The notes beneath the pieces were generated by a model, which worked only from the letters and a program-made list of their open reading frames with translations, was not told where the DNA came from and did no database searches. This document shows positions 12,202-24,829 of a stretch of DNA of 64,000 nt, one piece after another (the stretch's first letter is position 1; every line of letters starts with the position of its first letter). The translations under genes and the position numbers were made by a program. This stretch comes from Ulva prolifera. Taxonomy: Eukaryota > Chlorophyta > Ulvophyceae > Ulvales > Ulvaceae. Where the stretch lies: NCBI GenBank assembly GCA_023078555.1, contig CM041198.1, positions 6,820,924 to 6,884,923 on the forward strand, in the 5' to 3' direction.

Positions 12202-14945
12202 ATGCCTCCGAAGCGAGCAGTACCGGTTCCTGATATCGTTAAGTATGTAGGATACTGCTGCGTGGCTCTAGGAAGCCTTGCATTTCTGCGATCACGGCTG
12301 AAGGCCTCGATCGCTGCACGAGCGCGATTGGCCCCAACTATTAAGATGGGAACAAAATGTCTTGAATGTGGCCCACATCAAGTCAGCGTCTTTAGCTTGA
12401 ATGCATTGTCTCCAAGTTTAGTGTCGAAGCAACGTTACAAGTACTGCCCCTGGGCGTACATGCAATGGGAACACAGGCTACCACGCCTGTGTGCGATATT
12501 GGAAGCGGTGTGACTCTAAATCTATAGCACAATTATGTGACGTGACATGGTCGGTCCCCTGTGCACCTTCAGAGCTCTCGTACCGTCTGGCATTTGAACG
12601 CTCCGTGTTCTTGGCCCGTCCTATCCGCGCAATGACAGCACGTACACCCGCTGGTGCCCATGCGGCAGTCGCTGCAGCCACGTGCCCTGAGACGAGTCTA
12701 CAAGACGATTACATCCTCACAGGCCTATCGGTGCTACGCCTACAGTACAAACCTGCCAGCCAGCATGGTGGCGGTACTATATGCCATGTGAGTTCTCGCA
12801 ACTAGCGCCCTCGCAGTAGCTGTTTTTCATTCGAGAGTCACAGCACTCATCGCATCACAACGCTGGTCTGGATCGGTCAGCAGTATCGGGCAAGCTGCAG
12901 CAAACTCGCATCCTGCTCCCATGCCTCTGCACCAGTGAACCTGCGAAACCTGTGCTGCCCATTGACAACACGTTATCGTTGCTACACAGAGAACCCGCTC
13001 CCAGCACTGCTCGAAGTCACGTTCTCTACTTTCTGCATTTTGTGAAGGCTACCGACATGCATGAGCCGGCCGTAGAAGCCATGATCTGCTGTTCGTCACT
13101 CTGCATCTGTACGATGCTCAGACTCTCGGTGGACCATCGCCGACGCAGAAGCCGGGATGGGAAAACAGCACACACCTCCTCCCGCTGCATCCCGCAGCTT
13201 CAGCATGAGGGGCGTTGCCCATGCAGGTGGAGGCCGATATCATATGCTTACAAGAAATCGAGGTCGAGAGGTGCGCCCCCCTTTCCCCCGCAGCCTGTCG
13301 CCTGCCACGGACCACGGAGCTCCCCACAGAAATGGGGCAGGCTTGTCAGGCACATAGGTGACAATAAAAAAAATCCTGTGCGAAGGCCCACGCTAGCCTG
13401 GAGTGCATGCATGGTCTCCATGACACAGGCGGCACCCCGACCTTCATGGCCTCGTGCTCATGAATCACATCCGCTGCATCTATGAGGTATTGGACGATAG
13501 GCGCTGCTCACAGGCCAGTACGTTTTCACCGGCAATAGCCGTTGCATCAATGCAGATCAACGGCGGAAGGATTACTCTCCAGAATGTCACATCCGGCATC
13601 GCGGCCCTGTCTCACATGCATGGCCAAACAGCACCCCGGTGCAACCTCTTTGCGCGCATACCCCGCACCAGGCCGCTGTATGCCTCAGCTGCTTTTGCGC
13701 GGGTGGCCAGCGGTGGCTGCATGCAGGCACAAGGAGATAACGGACTTCATGCGCGGCCGGGGGTACGACCACGTCGTGCAGGACCGCACCGGCAGCAAGT
13801 TCACCATCGGCAACCTCACCCTGTACCGCGCCTCCAAGCTCACATGCACCTGGCACGACGACCGCTCGCGCGTCCTCATCACCGCCTTCAAGCTCCGCGC
13901 GGACGTCCACGGCCGCCGCGCCGCAGCCGACGCCGGCAGCGATGCGGCCGCCGCCGCAGCGGCGGCGCCCACCGCTGTGGCCGCAGCCGCGGCTGTGGCT
14001 GCGGCCGCGGCCGCGCCCGACGGCGCGACGGCGCAGACGGCAGCGGCCAATGTGGCTGCAGCCGCGGCTGCGGCCACGGCCATGGCTGTGGCCGAAGACG
14101 GTGGCGAGGGCGAGGGGCCGGAGGGGGAGGGGTCGGGCGAGGGGGAGGCGGCGGAGGTGCTGGTGGCAAACTGCCACCTCGAGGGCAACCCGTGGAAGGC
14201 ACAAGCGCGCTTCAACCAGGTCCGCAAGGCGGTGGCGCACATGCAGCGGCACGTCGAGGCGGAGCGGCGGCCGACAGAGGATGCCCGCATCCTAATCGTC
14301 GGTGCGCTGCTTTGCTGCTTTGCTAGCACTGCCAACCTTCACCCAGACCGACCAGAACGATGTGATGTGGCTCATCACAACAAACGACTCCACACGTCCG
14401 TGCACCACCTGCTGCTCGCACACCTGCCTTACAAATTTGCATGGGCTGGTACTGTTCGCAGGTGCCATGGATGCCATGCATGCATGCAGCTATCACTGGC
14501 CGCACATGCAGGCGATTTCAACTGTACGCGTGCGGAGGGCATCTACCGCTTCCTCTACCGCGGCCGCCTCGAGGGTGGCTACTGGGAGCCGTTCCAGCGG
14601 CGGCAGCCCGTCGTCTCTGAGACCGCGGCCCACGCCTTTGCCCTCCACGACGTCTACGCCGACTGCGCCGGCTTTGCGCAGCCGTACACCTTTGGCCGCC
14701 CTGGCGGCGGCGTCGTGATCGACTTCATTTGGGCCTCCGCCGCGCTACCGGTGCGCGGCGTGCTGCAGTTTGTCGGCCCGAGGCGCGCGGCCGAGTGGCA
14801 GCGCAGCGGGATCCCAAACGCGGAGCACCCGTCCGACCACTTGCCGCTGGGGGCGGTGGTGGACGTCGCGCTCGCGGCGCCGCGGCGGCCGCAGTCGGAG
14901 GCAGGGTCGGGAGCTGGGTCGGAGGGGGCGGGGGCGGGGGAGTGA
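12202..14945 (+). CDS. CCR4-like endonuclease/exonuclease/phosphatase family protein
   Basis: Best model: 12202-12507, 13227-13262 (36 nt), 13734-14301, 14512-14945; about 447 residues. The EEP-fold metal-dependent nuclease/phosphatase motifs appear in order: NALSPSLVSKQRYKYCPW...WEHRLPRL, the metal-binding glutamate in ADIICLQEIE, NCHLEGNPWKAQAR with the catalytic His, VGDFN, and the terminal HPSDHLPL. This matches the CCR4/nocturnin-type deadenylase branch, but the substrate is not determined. The N-terminus (about residues 10-28) is hydrophobic and may be a signal or membrane anchor. An Ala-rich then Gly/Glu-rich insert of about 80 residues (about 174-255) splits the domain. An in-frame ATG at 12118 could extend the start. 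The segment between exons 2 and 3 looks about four residues short against the family, so a further small exon may be missing. Confidence 0.87.
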
Positions 14946-15821
14946 GCGCTGTGCGGTGCTGAGGCAGGAGCGGCGCAAGCCCATGGACAACCAGAACTTA
15001 CAAGGCCGAGGCCCGTCACAGTAGCTGCAGTGAGTTCTAGAAGGGGGCTCGAATGAAACTCTTACATCACAGAACACAGTGGCACGACGTGGCCAACCCT
15101 GTGCGCTACACAGCCCCTCGCGCTATGTGTAGCACGTCCACCGGAGAACGGCACTGATTGACATACATCAGCTGGCGCGTGCGGCCGATTCGGCAGAGCG
15201 ACACGAGAGATGAAGCTGCGCCGCGCCCCGCCGTGGTAGATTGTCGCGGGGCGCTGCGAAGGGCAGTGCGTTGCGCTGCCAGTGCCCGATGGAAGAGCGC
15301 AGGTCAGGCTGTGCACGGCCGTGCGCGCGCGGTGCGGTTGTCAACACAGGGTGCTGCAGACGCACATCATTTGATTGCATCAAGAAATTGCGTCAAGTCG
15401 CTCCTCGCAGAGGTGTCTCTGTGAAGCGGCTGTGCAAAAATGGGCTGGGCAGTGGCTGCGGCAAAGCTACCCAGTGCGATCCAATGTGGTGAGTGTATGC
15501 GTACAATGTAATTTCCTGGTACAGGAGTCCCTATGCATGGCCTGTTGCGAGGTACTCTGCAAGACACTTGTGAATTTGCTGTGGAATGAGTCTGTGTTTA
15601 TGGAGCTGTGCTACAACCTCCGAGACAGGTTAATCTGTGCCCGAGGAACATGACCAAGTCTTACAGACCTGCACTCGCAGCGTCTCACTATCCACCTCAA
15701 CCGGTATCAATCTCTGCCACGCATCCCACGTCCGCATGCCGGCATACAGCAGCATGCAGCTGCGGCTGCGACGTGCACACGGTGCGTGGCAGCAGCACGC
15801 CAGCACACAGCACACACCAGT

Positions 15822-15883
<62 letters not shown>

Positions 15884-16758
15884 ATGCGCCTGCGATGTAT
15901 GTGTCCGCATCTACTATCATGGCCGAGGCACGGGCGGGCTTCATACTCGTGCCCGCCGGGGACATGCCACGGCCGACGCACAGACAGTCTGTCTCGGGCA
16001 GTCTATCAGGCACAGCACTGCCCGCTGAACAACACGCGGGGGGGGGCGGGGCAGCAGCACCCCACCGTCTACCGCCCGCATCTGAACCTAGATCTTGCGG
16101 GCGCGCAAAAAGATATATAGGTACACGCAAGGAGTGCAGGGCCCGGGAGGGCCCATGCGGGCGGCCCACCAGCGATGGCCTCGTCAGGCCCTGACCCCCC
16201 CTCCTTGCACGGGCTTCGGCGTCCTCCTGCGGCGCCAGCGCCTTCGTTGCCACAGCCCTTACTAATCTGTCACACACACTTTTCTGTCACACACACTTAG
16301 CACCTGCAAACACCTGCACCCCTCACATGGCCACGCCCCAGCCACCAATGCATCATCCCTGCATCCTCGTAACACCCTGGGCACTAAACAGTGAGAGGGG
16401 CGCCTGGGGAGTATCAACACGGCTCCCCGGCAGTTTCATGATGCACTTGGCCGCCAGCCACACCAATCGCAGTACTGGCAAGCCACACACCCCCCCATGT
16501 GTGATAGCTCAGCCGGCACAGCTGGCACTCCACCACCCCCACAGCCACATGCCGCCAGACAATCCCACCACGACACACACATCCCAGCAGCAACATGCAA
16601 TAGCCTCCACTGCAATGTTGAACACCGGCCCCCACAATGCCCCCACACGCGCCGAGGTGGTCACGTGTCGCCGCCGCTCCCCGGCCAGTCGATCAGCTTC
16701 ACCGTGTGTCGGTCACACAGAGCGTCACGCAATGCATGGCCATCATGCGCCAGTACGG
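14946..16758. other. Convergent intergenic region
   Basis: This lies between the 3' ends of the CCR4-like gene (+) and SQD2 (-). It contains a (CA)n tract at 15825-15880 and a GC-rich stretch near 16030-16200. A TGTAA at about 15507 is the nearest forward poly(A)-like signal. No gene is supported; long frames through the CA tract are repeat artefacts. Confidence 0.5.
15825..15880. repeat. (CA)n microsatellite
   Basis: About 28 uninterrupted CA units. Open frames of up to 185 codons run through it only because neither ACACAC nor GTGTGT contains a stop. Confidence 0.97.
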
Positions 16759-19685
16759 CTACACTGTCTCCGCGCGCAGCGGCGACGCGTAGTCCAGCAG
16801 GTCCACCACGAGCATCACCAGCGCCGCAAAGAGGATGCCGGGCAGGCGCAGCAGGCGGCCGACGGCGGCGCGCAGCGCGAGCAGGCCGAAGCGCTTGTGC
16901 GCGAGCTTGTTGCGGATGGCGCGGCCATACTGCGCGGAGCGCAGGCGGCGCGTCGCGGCGCCCCAGCCCCAGCGCTCAACCTCCTCCCGGCCGCCGCGCG
17001 CGATCGCGGCGGCGTGGGGGGCGTCGTCGATGAGGCGCTGGATCTGCTCGACCGCGCGGTCGTAGTCCCCGGGTGGGTACAGCATACCTGCATGCAGCGC
17101 GCCGGTGAGCTCGCTTCGTGGGTCAAAGGTACACGAAGGGTGCTAGAGCCGGACAATTCTTACGGCCTGGGCAACACCTGGCATACGGGTCCGTGATACG
17201 CAGTGGTGAGCCACCTGGGATGCAGCAGTACGCAAATCTCGACAGAGACCGAGAACGCCTCCACCTGTGCATAGCCACTCAAGGCCGTGCCAATGTGCAG
17301 GAGTGGGTGTGCATTCGGGCGCGAAAGATTCACGCTGGTCCTCACCAGGAACACAAAGGCTCGTGCTCTCTGCCACTCATTGAATCCGATGATGCCACAG
17401 GACGCCGACGCGTGATGGCATCGCATTCCATGCATGCAATCGCCGTCCTGACCCACACACAGAGACCTAAATGCGCCCCAGCTGCCGCCCTGCTGTGTGC
17501 ACCACCCACCACTCACAGTCGCAGCCTCGCCACGCAGCTCCACGGGCACGCACACCCTCACGCCCCCGGCAACACACTGCGTGCATGACGGGGCGCACCG
17601 TTGGTGCCGGGGTTGGTGATGATGTCGGTGAGGCCGCCGGCGGCGACGGCGACGACGGGCACCTGGGAGGCCATCGCCTCGAGCACCACGAACCCGAGGG
17701 TCTCGCTCTCGGAGGGCATCAGAAACACGTCCCCGCTGGCGTACGCCCGCGACAGGTCGTCGCCCTTCATCATGCCCTGCACGCCGACCGCCGTCAGAGG
17801 CGGGCCATTGTACGGCAGCGCGGGCCGTCGTGCCGGGGCAGGAGCCGAGCGAGGCGCATGCAATCCAGCGTGCAGAGTTCAGGACTCGTGTGCATGTCCA
17901 CACAAGCGCAACGCTGCAACTCGTGGGCTGCGCTGAATCACAGGTGTACAGGCGCTGTCATGGCCGGCGCCAGTGGCACAGAAACGAGTCAATGGCAGCA
18001 CTGCTCCCGGCCCGGGTGACCCCACTGCGCCGCACGCAGCTCAGCCAGCACCACGCCGTGATGTGCCAGAGTTGAGCACCACATGCGCTGACGGCATGCA
18101 CCCAACCACGCAATGACCCCGCGTGCTGTTGCGCACCATGAACTTCACGTTTGGCATGTCGGCAAAGTGCTCCTGCAGCTGCTTCCGCGAGGGCCCGTCC
18201 CCGACGAACGCGAGCCGCGCGCCGGGCAGCCGCTGCAGCATGTCCTTCAGCACAAAGAGGTTCTTCTCGGCGCCGAGGCGGCCGACGTGGATGAGGAGGG
18301 GGGCGTCGGGGTGGCCGTCGGTCATGCGGGAGCGCATCTCGTCGCAGCGGAAGCGCGGGTTGAACATGTCGGTGTCCACGCCGCGCTGCCACACCTCGAG
18401 CCGGCACTTCTTGCAGTTGTGGTCACTCAGCTCTTGCTGCACATGCAGTTGATGGTGTTGGCACGGACTCTCTGGGCTACCGGGGGGCCGGGCAGCCGTG
18501 GGTCAGTGCTGGTGAGGAGCACACGTTGGGGAGCGGGAGCAGCGGTGCGGATGTCGATGCGGAGCAGGATAGGTAGCGTGTCTAGTGTATGCGTTTATCC
18601 ATTAGGTATAGGTGTGCGTCGGAAGAGCATAGCATGGGCACCAATGTGGCTATCAGGCACCCATTCGTGCCACAATCGGTGCAAGGTATGCTCAAGCTGA
18701 GCACAGGCAGCTGTGGTGATTGAGCGAGTCATTCCTGAGCTGTACCTGCGAGTAGACATGATGAAGGTGGTGCCAGGAGCATTGACTGCGCGGTTGCAGT
18801 GGAATGGAGCAGCAGAACTGGCTGAAAGAGGACAAAGCAAGATGGCAAGATGAAGCACAAGAAGCATGCGGCTGCGAGCAAAGCTGAACCCACCTGCATT
18901 GCCTTGGATGTCACCAAGGTCAGGTCCGACATCCGTGTGCACCACCGGATGATGCTCCACATCGGTGCGACCAGGCCAGACCATGTGTAGCGAGGGATGT
19001 ACTCCGGGATATGTGTATGATATGAAATTACTAATGGAATAGATAGAAGCTTGGAGTACAGGACAGCCGCAAATACGAGGAGGCCGGGGCTAGAGACATG
19101 AATAACATCTGGCCGCTTCCTGAGAAGATGCCAAAGTACTCGGACGGAGAGTCCGAGGGACAGTAAAAGTGTTGGAGCTTGATAGAACGGCAGTTTGAAT
19201 CCCAGAACATCAACCACCTGTATATCAGTGTGTCAATTGCGAAGTGTTCATAAGCGGTCATGGCGGTGCTCGGCGGGCTGGCCTGTCGTTGAGAAACACG
19301 TAACGGCATCAACATGCGTTGCGCTTGATCGCACACAGCAGTACGACGCGTCCGTGAAAGGTTACATGCACTTGAAAGGGATACACGCCTTTGCGCCACA
19401 GTACTCCTTTGGAGGTGAACGATCGGGCGTGAAGACGATGACATCGTCGCCTTGGTCCTTCAAGTTCCGAATCAGGCATTCGAATCTATTCTTCATACCC
19501 GATATATGCGAGAACGGGCTGGGCTCCACGAATATGGCGATGTTCCTGGCCTCAGGGTCTTGCTGCTCGCGCAAGGCCACAGCGGGTGCCTGCGCCGTCT
19601 TGGGCACTACACTTACCCGATTTGCACTCCTGCGGTTGACATGGCGCCGCAGGTTGGTGCCACTAAACGCTGCTTGCTCCGCCAT
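16759..19685 (-). CDS. SQD2: Sulfoquinovosyltransferase (sulfolipid synthase)
   Basis: Five exons in transcript order: 19685-19389, 19217-18894, 18436-18137, 17776-17599, 17087-16759; 475 residues. SQD2 is a GT4-family glycosyltransferase that moves sulfoquinovose from UDP-sulfoquinovose to diacylglycerol at the plastid envelope, making SQDG. About 50 N-terminal residues rich in Ser, Arg and Ala look like a transit peptide. Family blocks follow in order: VEPSPFSHISGMKNRFE, HVSSPGLLVFAA, YHTHIPEYIPRYTW, RGVDTDMFNPRFR, HVGRLGAEKNL, YASGDVFLMPSESETLGFVV (nucleotide-sugar site) and YPPGDYDRAV. The C-terminal ~50 residues hold a hydrophobic stretch. The first intron appears to start with GC instead of GT (AAG|GCGTG at 19388); all other junctions are GT-AG. 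The 3' exons are clearly more GC-rich than the 5' ones. Confidence 0.95.
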
Positions 19686-19904
19686 GGGCTTCGAGTGCCG
19701 CTGCGCGTCCTGTGCCGACTTGACCTTGCGCGGATACGAACGGAAAGAGCACGCGCAACGACGTCAGATCAGATTAGGCAAAACTTACGGACTAGCAGGC
19801 TGATCTCTCTTCAATTATCACGCGTGAATGTGTTGATGCACCATATAGACACAAACGAACAAGCTCACCAGATTCTCGTCTCTGCCATGAGGCGGTGCTC
19901 GTGG

Positions 19905-21193
19905 CTAAATAGCTGCACAGCAAGTTTTGTTTGCATCCTGGCACGGATCCATGATCGTTATGGCCCCCAGGATTCTGCAGTGTTCACGGAATATGCTCCG
20001 CATCTGCAGTGGCATCGGGATGTCGCGCGGAACGCGTCGCAGTGTCATCAGCAGCAGTTGTGGTATATGCTCATCAAGCAAACGTCGAGCCACATACATC
20101 GCATCGCCACCCTCAATCTGGCACTTCAGCACGTTCGGACACACGTGGGCCTATCTGAAAGATAAGGCAGGCTCTTGTCGAAATTCACCGCATTCAGCTT
20201 GTACACACATGAACGTCGAGCTGTACACCGCTTATCTGCGAACGTACCCTCCACATATATGCTACTAGTTTTAGCTTGCATGCACCGGTACTATCCATGC
20301 AGGCAATACGTGAGGATTCTGATCACATACCAGCAGCAGTACTTGCTGTTTCAGTCCGGGCAAGCCGCGACGCTGATCAGACGACCAGCTCGCTGTCGAT
20401 GATACATCCACGCGACAGCAGGCCTGGCGCTGAACAAGCTGTGTAGCAGCTATTGCCACAGTGCACAGTCCACTTGTATTCTCTTGCTGCATCTATCAGG
20501 ACAATCCTGAAGCCCACCGGTGCGCCGAGAGCTGCAGCAAATCTGATCCATAGTCTGCCCCGGCCACGCTTGCTGACAGCAAGCAATCGCTCCAATCGTG
20601 CTCAGCATAGCCTGCCACTGTCAACGCGCTGCCGTGGACGTCACTTGCCTAGGACTAGGGCAAATGTTCACAATATGACATGGCCCTCCTCTTGACACTG
20701 CAGTGGGCATGTGCTGAGACCACTTGCAAGCTACCGGCTAAACAAATAAATAGCAAGCACAAAATCCCGACCAGGTGCACAAATGTGACATCCAAACCAT
20801 CGATGCAGGTCATCAGATCACTCGGTGATGGTAGGGGAACCACAACTCTGCAAGAGTCGCCGACGGCGTCAGGGGTCTAAGTACTTTTAGCATTTCTGCA
20901 ACATACCCTGCCAGTTTGCCCGGCGTTGCAGAATGCAGACTGGTACACAAGTCGATGTAGGCACTGGCCTCCTCAAATTGGACACTGCGTGCTGTGTCCA
21001 AGAACTGTCCTTCGCGGCGGACCTCTTTCGGAAGGCAGACCAGAACACGCAGCAGTAGAGCTGCAAGTCCGCCCAGTTGTTGCAGCCTTCCTGCCCAATC
21101 AAACAACCAGTCCTGCACTCTCGCTACTCGCCTGTCCGTCCACAGAACCATCCCCCGCTGCGACATCTTTGTTACGGTGATGAACAAGTGCAT
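19905..21193 (-). CDS. Possible unidentified gene (exon chain not resolved)
   Basis: Two reverse-strand stretches look coding without matching a family I know. 21193-20813 encodes up to 127 residues with alternating hydrophobic and charged helical segments (for example DWLFDWAGRLQQLGGLAALL). 20144-19905 encodes MYVARRLLDEHIPQLLLMTL followed by RRVPRDIPMPLQMRSIF and a stop at 19905. They lie in the same direction between the thioesterase and SQD2 genes and could be exons of one gene, but I could not define linking splice sites. Both could also be chance frames. Confidence 0.3.
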
Positions 21194-21606
21194 GTTGTGG
21201 TTCCTTGCGCCACTGAACTGTGTATTGCCCTGCTGATTGCGTCTGCCGCAGTCATCTAAAAAGGAGTTGCCATGGTGCTTGCAAATATTCCAGCGTCAAT
21301 TTGCACCTCAGTGGTGACGGTTGGGTGGTATAGGGTAATCATGTGTGATGTCCCCTGCACGGCAAAGCCTGATAGCTGACATTGTGTCGCCACCTTCCTG
21401 CGGCATTCAAGTCGCACATTGAGATGCAAACACCAGCCTGATTACATTGTTGGTTGCGATTGCTACAAATCAAATAAAAGTCATGCGGCAGCACAGTCAA
21501 TGTCACCTATTGGCAACATGATACACATACAATCCAGAATGCAACCCATTGCGCTCGTCAACATCGAATAATTTGAAGGGCAACGAGCAATTCTTCATGA
21601 ACTGCA

Positions 21607-22714
21607 TCAGGCAAAGGCTTTAATAGCCCCCAGGCGCTTGTAAATGCCTGTACCATTGACTAACAACTCACGATCCCCTCCAGCAGCTTCTTTGTACAAT
21701 GCAAGGTCTACTTCAACTGTTACCTTTGCTGGAAGATCTCTGGACCGTGACACATTCTTCGTCTGCATGCGGAGATACACATCAACATCGCTGAGAGACC
21801 ACAATCAGGAAATATCTGATGATGCGTCTACGTGTATACGCGTGAATGATTCTGCAAGTGGTCTATACCACCGGCCATTCCCAGGAAGCACCATTTGCGC
21901 CTGCTCTGAACAGGGAAAGTGTGAATAGTCGTGACATTTGCGCAGCGTGGAGGACCTCACCTTAGCGACGAGAAGCAATGGCGTGTTGGGGGGCGTTGGC
22001 TCTCGGTATGTAAGATTGATGCTATACGTCACTGTCAGTGGTGGCCATGGCAAGCAGGCCTCGTCCATCAAGGTCACAGCGGCACACCAGTTCCCATGGC
22101 AGTCTAAGGCTGTGGAAATTGCACCACCGTTTACCACGTTAGGGAAGCAGGTGAATTTTTCGCTGAACTCCATTGTCGCGTCCAGCCCCTCTTCCGAACG
22201 GAAGGACCGCAAATGGAGCCCGTGGTCACCGGCAACCGGACCTGCAAAAATAGATTTCAACATCAATGAGCTACTGTATACAATGACCATCTGACAGCGT
22301 CCGAGTCGAACAGCCGTGTTCACAGGCGCGCGAATGCTCCCGTTTCGAAACGCAAAATACCAAAGCATGTCTCCTCTGCATTCCAGAGCTGGGCAGCCTG
22401 TTGCACAGTGAGATAAAAGCGATGGTAGTCATACCACATCCGAAACAAGAACTAGCGGGTGTGTATGCTTCCTGCAGTGACTTTTGGTTGTCTGCGGGAC
22501 GCAGACCAGCCTTCACGGCCGGATGATGCCAGCTGCCACAGGGGTTGACATCATAGCCTTTTTCTTCGAGGTGCTTCCACGTGGAATCGTGCGCTGCAGC
22601 TGCGTTTGCCTGACTGCGGCTCGGATCGTCAAGCCGGGTCGCGCATAAAGTGGCAGACTGAAGTTGCGCAGCAATCCGAACACCTCGGGAGCTCAATTGC
22701 CTCAAGAAACTCAT
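21607..22714 (-). CDS. Hotdog-fold acyl-CoA thioesterase-like protein
   Basis: Three exons in transcript order: 22714-22435, 22241-21956, 21790-21607; about 249 residues. The hotdog domain shows SSCFGCGP...GLHLRSF, then FPNVVNGGAISTALDCHGNW, the family's central helix with its catalytic-region Gly/Asp, then PPLTVTYSINLTYREPTPPN and a C-terminal beta strand. This is the PaaI/THEM4-type arrangement, which hydrolyses acyl-CoA or related thioesters. The exact substrate is unknown. About 50 N-terminal residues rich in Ser, Arg and Ala without acidic residues could target a plastid or mitochondrion. The exon 2 donor is ambiguous: AAG|GTGAG at 21960 is the stronger consensus, but only AG|GTCCT (exon end 21956) keeps the frame into exon 3. 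A reverse-strand TGTAA lies at 21442-21446. Confidence 0.84.
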
Positions 22715-23763
22715 TTCAACGCGAAAAGCATGCCATGGTGCAAGCTGTGGACTTGTGTTCCCTGGATGGTGGCATGTGTTGCCGAGCACTGTCACAGTCC
22801 CGCTACGACTCCCGACAGGTCCTGAGAGATCATATGGAGAGGCCCCACGTACATTGTCTCATCGTCATGTGCCTTTGACTTTCACTTTAGCTTCAGCTGC
22901 GCGCAGCGCGAGCAGATGCAAAGGCCTTGCACCTTCACTTCACACGCGTGCATGTGTAGCACAGCGCATCGCAACGGCCCGCTATTTCAAACGCGTCTCG
23001 GAGCGATCCCGCATGGACGCTGGCAGTACCACATTATTGACACCTACATTGTAGCTGAAAGTCTGACGCTGGAAGTCGCCGCTGGAAGTCTGACGCTGCT
23101 ACACACGGACATCGTGTATTCCAAGTCGTAAATCACCATCGCTCATGCGCGTCACAGCGGAACAATCCTGCTTCCGAGATGTGAACCTAGTCTCATGTCA
23201 GCCTGAAACTGTAAGGTGTGATGTTCAGAAGTGAGTCCGACTACGACCCAACTGCGGTGCCAATCGGTATCAAGTTGTTTCTGGCTACCCTGCGGCGGTC
23301 ACATTGTAAAGTGTGTCATAACGCCTCTGTGTGCAATGTACCACGGTGACGGGTGTATCACACGATTGTGTGGGACAACACGATCTGTTCACATCAACAG
23401 GAGCAGTGATCCAAGTCGAGGCATGATATTTCTATTATAATTAATCTCTGCGATAATGGTCCAACGAAGTATTCATGCCATGACCCTGTACAGGTACAGG
23501 CGACAAAAGGCGTGTCCCTACTGTTACAGTAGTTTGTTTATGATCCATACAGCATACAGCCGAAGTTGTTTACAACATCATTGAGTCTATGCACCAACAA
23601 CACGCTGGCCCTGACCACGGCATGAGCTGAACCTACTCCAGTGAAAAAAATATGTGGCCGATCTCTGCAGTTGAAGTTGCATTACATCCTCGCCTCGATA
23701 GCTACTTTCCGAATGTGTGAGAACGCAGCCAGTCCCCAGATGTGGACGCTGTAGCAATGCTAT
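22715..23763. other. Intergenic region between thioesterase and PsaD genes
   Basis: It holds the thioesterase upstream region and the PsaD 3' flank, including a reverse-strand TGTAA at 23682-23686, about 80 bases past the PsaD stop. No additional gene is supported. Confidence 0.5.
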
Positions 23764-24829
23764 TTAAGCATCGTAAGGTCCCAGCTTGCCAGTGAACTTG
23801 ACCTGCACATTCAAATACGATCAGGACAACAACCTCACGCTGATCTGGTGTATGACTGCATGCAAAATCAAAGAAGCTTGGTATCGATTTGGCCAGCGAT
23901 CACTAGGAAACATTGACACAGCAGACAAGCTCGGGTGTGAAAGTTTGGTCAGAACAGTCAACATAGGTTCAACACGGCATAAGAACTACGCCAAAGCAGT
24001 CCAATTCCAGAAATCGTACGTTCACTGGGTTGGTGTTCTGGCCGATGCGGCGCATGTTCTGGTTGGCGCCCTCCCGGCCAGCGTTCACCTTCTCGGGGTA
24101 AACGCCGTCCTTGGGGTGCAGGTACTGGACCTCGCCGTTAGGGAAAACACGGTAAATGGCACCGTTCTCCTTGAAGTCCTTGCGCAGCTGCGCGAGCAAG
24201 GCCAGGCACTGCTCCTTGCGGGAAAGCTTGAGCAGGTTTGGGCCCTTGCGCATGATAGCAGCGCCACCGGTGGGCATCTCGAAGACGCACTCCTTCTTCG
24301 CATCCCATGTGATGACGTAGAACTCCTCGGTCTGTATGTCATTTGAATATCAGGGATTCGAATGCCGCAAGCATCGCAATCACTTGCTTCTGCGATCCCG
24401 CGACCGTCGTCTTTCTTCAGACCACGAACAGACAGCAGACAAGGCGCATATTTGTACAAATCTCGCTTCACAAGGGATTCGAAGAAGCTTCCATGGGACC
24501 TTTGGATGTGCGATTTTCCAAAAGGGGCAGCTCACCCTGACTGCGGCGAATGCTTCAAGCTGGCGGGAACTGCTCTGACAACGTCATTTGATATCGCAGG
24601 CAGTGTAAATTGATAAGATCATCAGCGGTCTCACCTGTGCCTTGGAGAGCAGGCCACCAGTGGAACCGCCGAAGATCGGAGACGGAGTGTCAGGATCGAG
24701 GGTGGGCGCAGTCCAAGCAGGCTTTTCTGCTGCCCCTGCTTCAGCTCGGACGACGACAGATGCGCGCCGTTGAGGAGCGACGGCCTTGCCGACAAGAGGT
24801 GTGACTGGGGCACGCACGGAGAAAGCCAT
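23764..24829 (-). CDS. PSAD: Photosystem I reaction centre subunit II (PsaD), plastid precursor
   Basis: Three exons in transcript order: 24829-24635, 24331-24020, 23802-23764; 181 residues. PsaD is a stromal extrinsic subunit of photosystem I that docks ferredoxin and stabilises PsaC. The N-terminal ~33 residues (MAFSVRAPV..., ending in VVVRAE) are a typical plastid transit peptide. The mature part contains [71 protein letters not shown] and [20 protein letters not shown], the diagnostic blocks. The last exon encodes only 12 residues ([12 protein letters not shown]) and is needed for the conserved KFxG terminus; without it the frame runs into intron. All junctions are GT-AG with consistent phase. 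Confidence 0.96.

Noticed and set aside
13587-14335. Reverse-strand Ala/Pro/Arg-rich frames over 200 codons
   Set aside because: Antisense of the polyalanine region of the CCR4-like gene, whose forward frame has clear family motifs on both sides.
15630-16194. Open frames through the CA tract
   Set aside because: Their length comes from the stop-free dinucleotide repeat (His-Thr or Cys-Val runs).
23969-24020. PsaD ending inside exon 2 read-through
   Set aside because: The read-through loses the conserved VKFxG terminus, which is recovered by splicing from AAC|GTACG to the 39-nt exon at 23802-23764.
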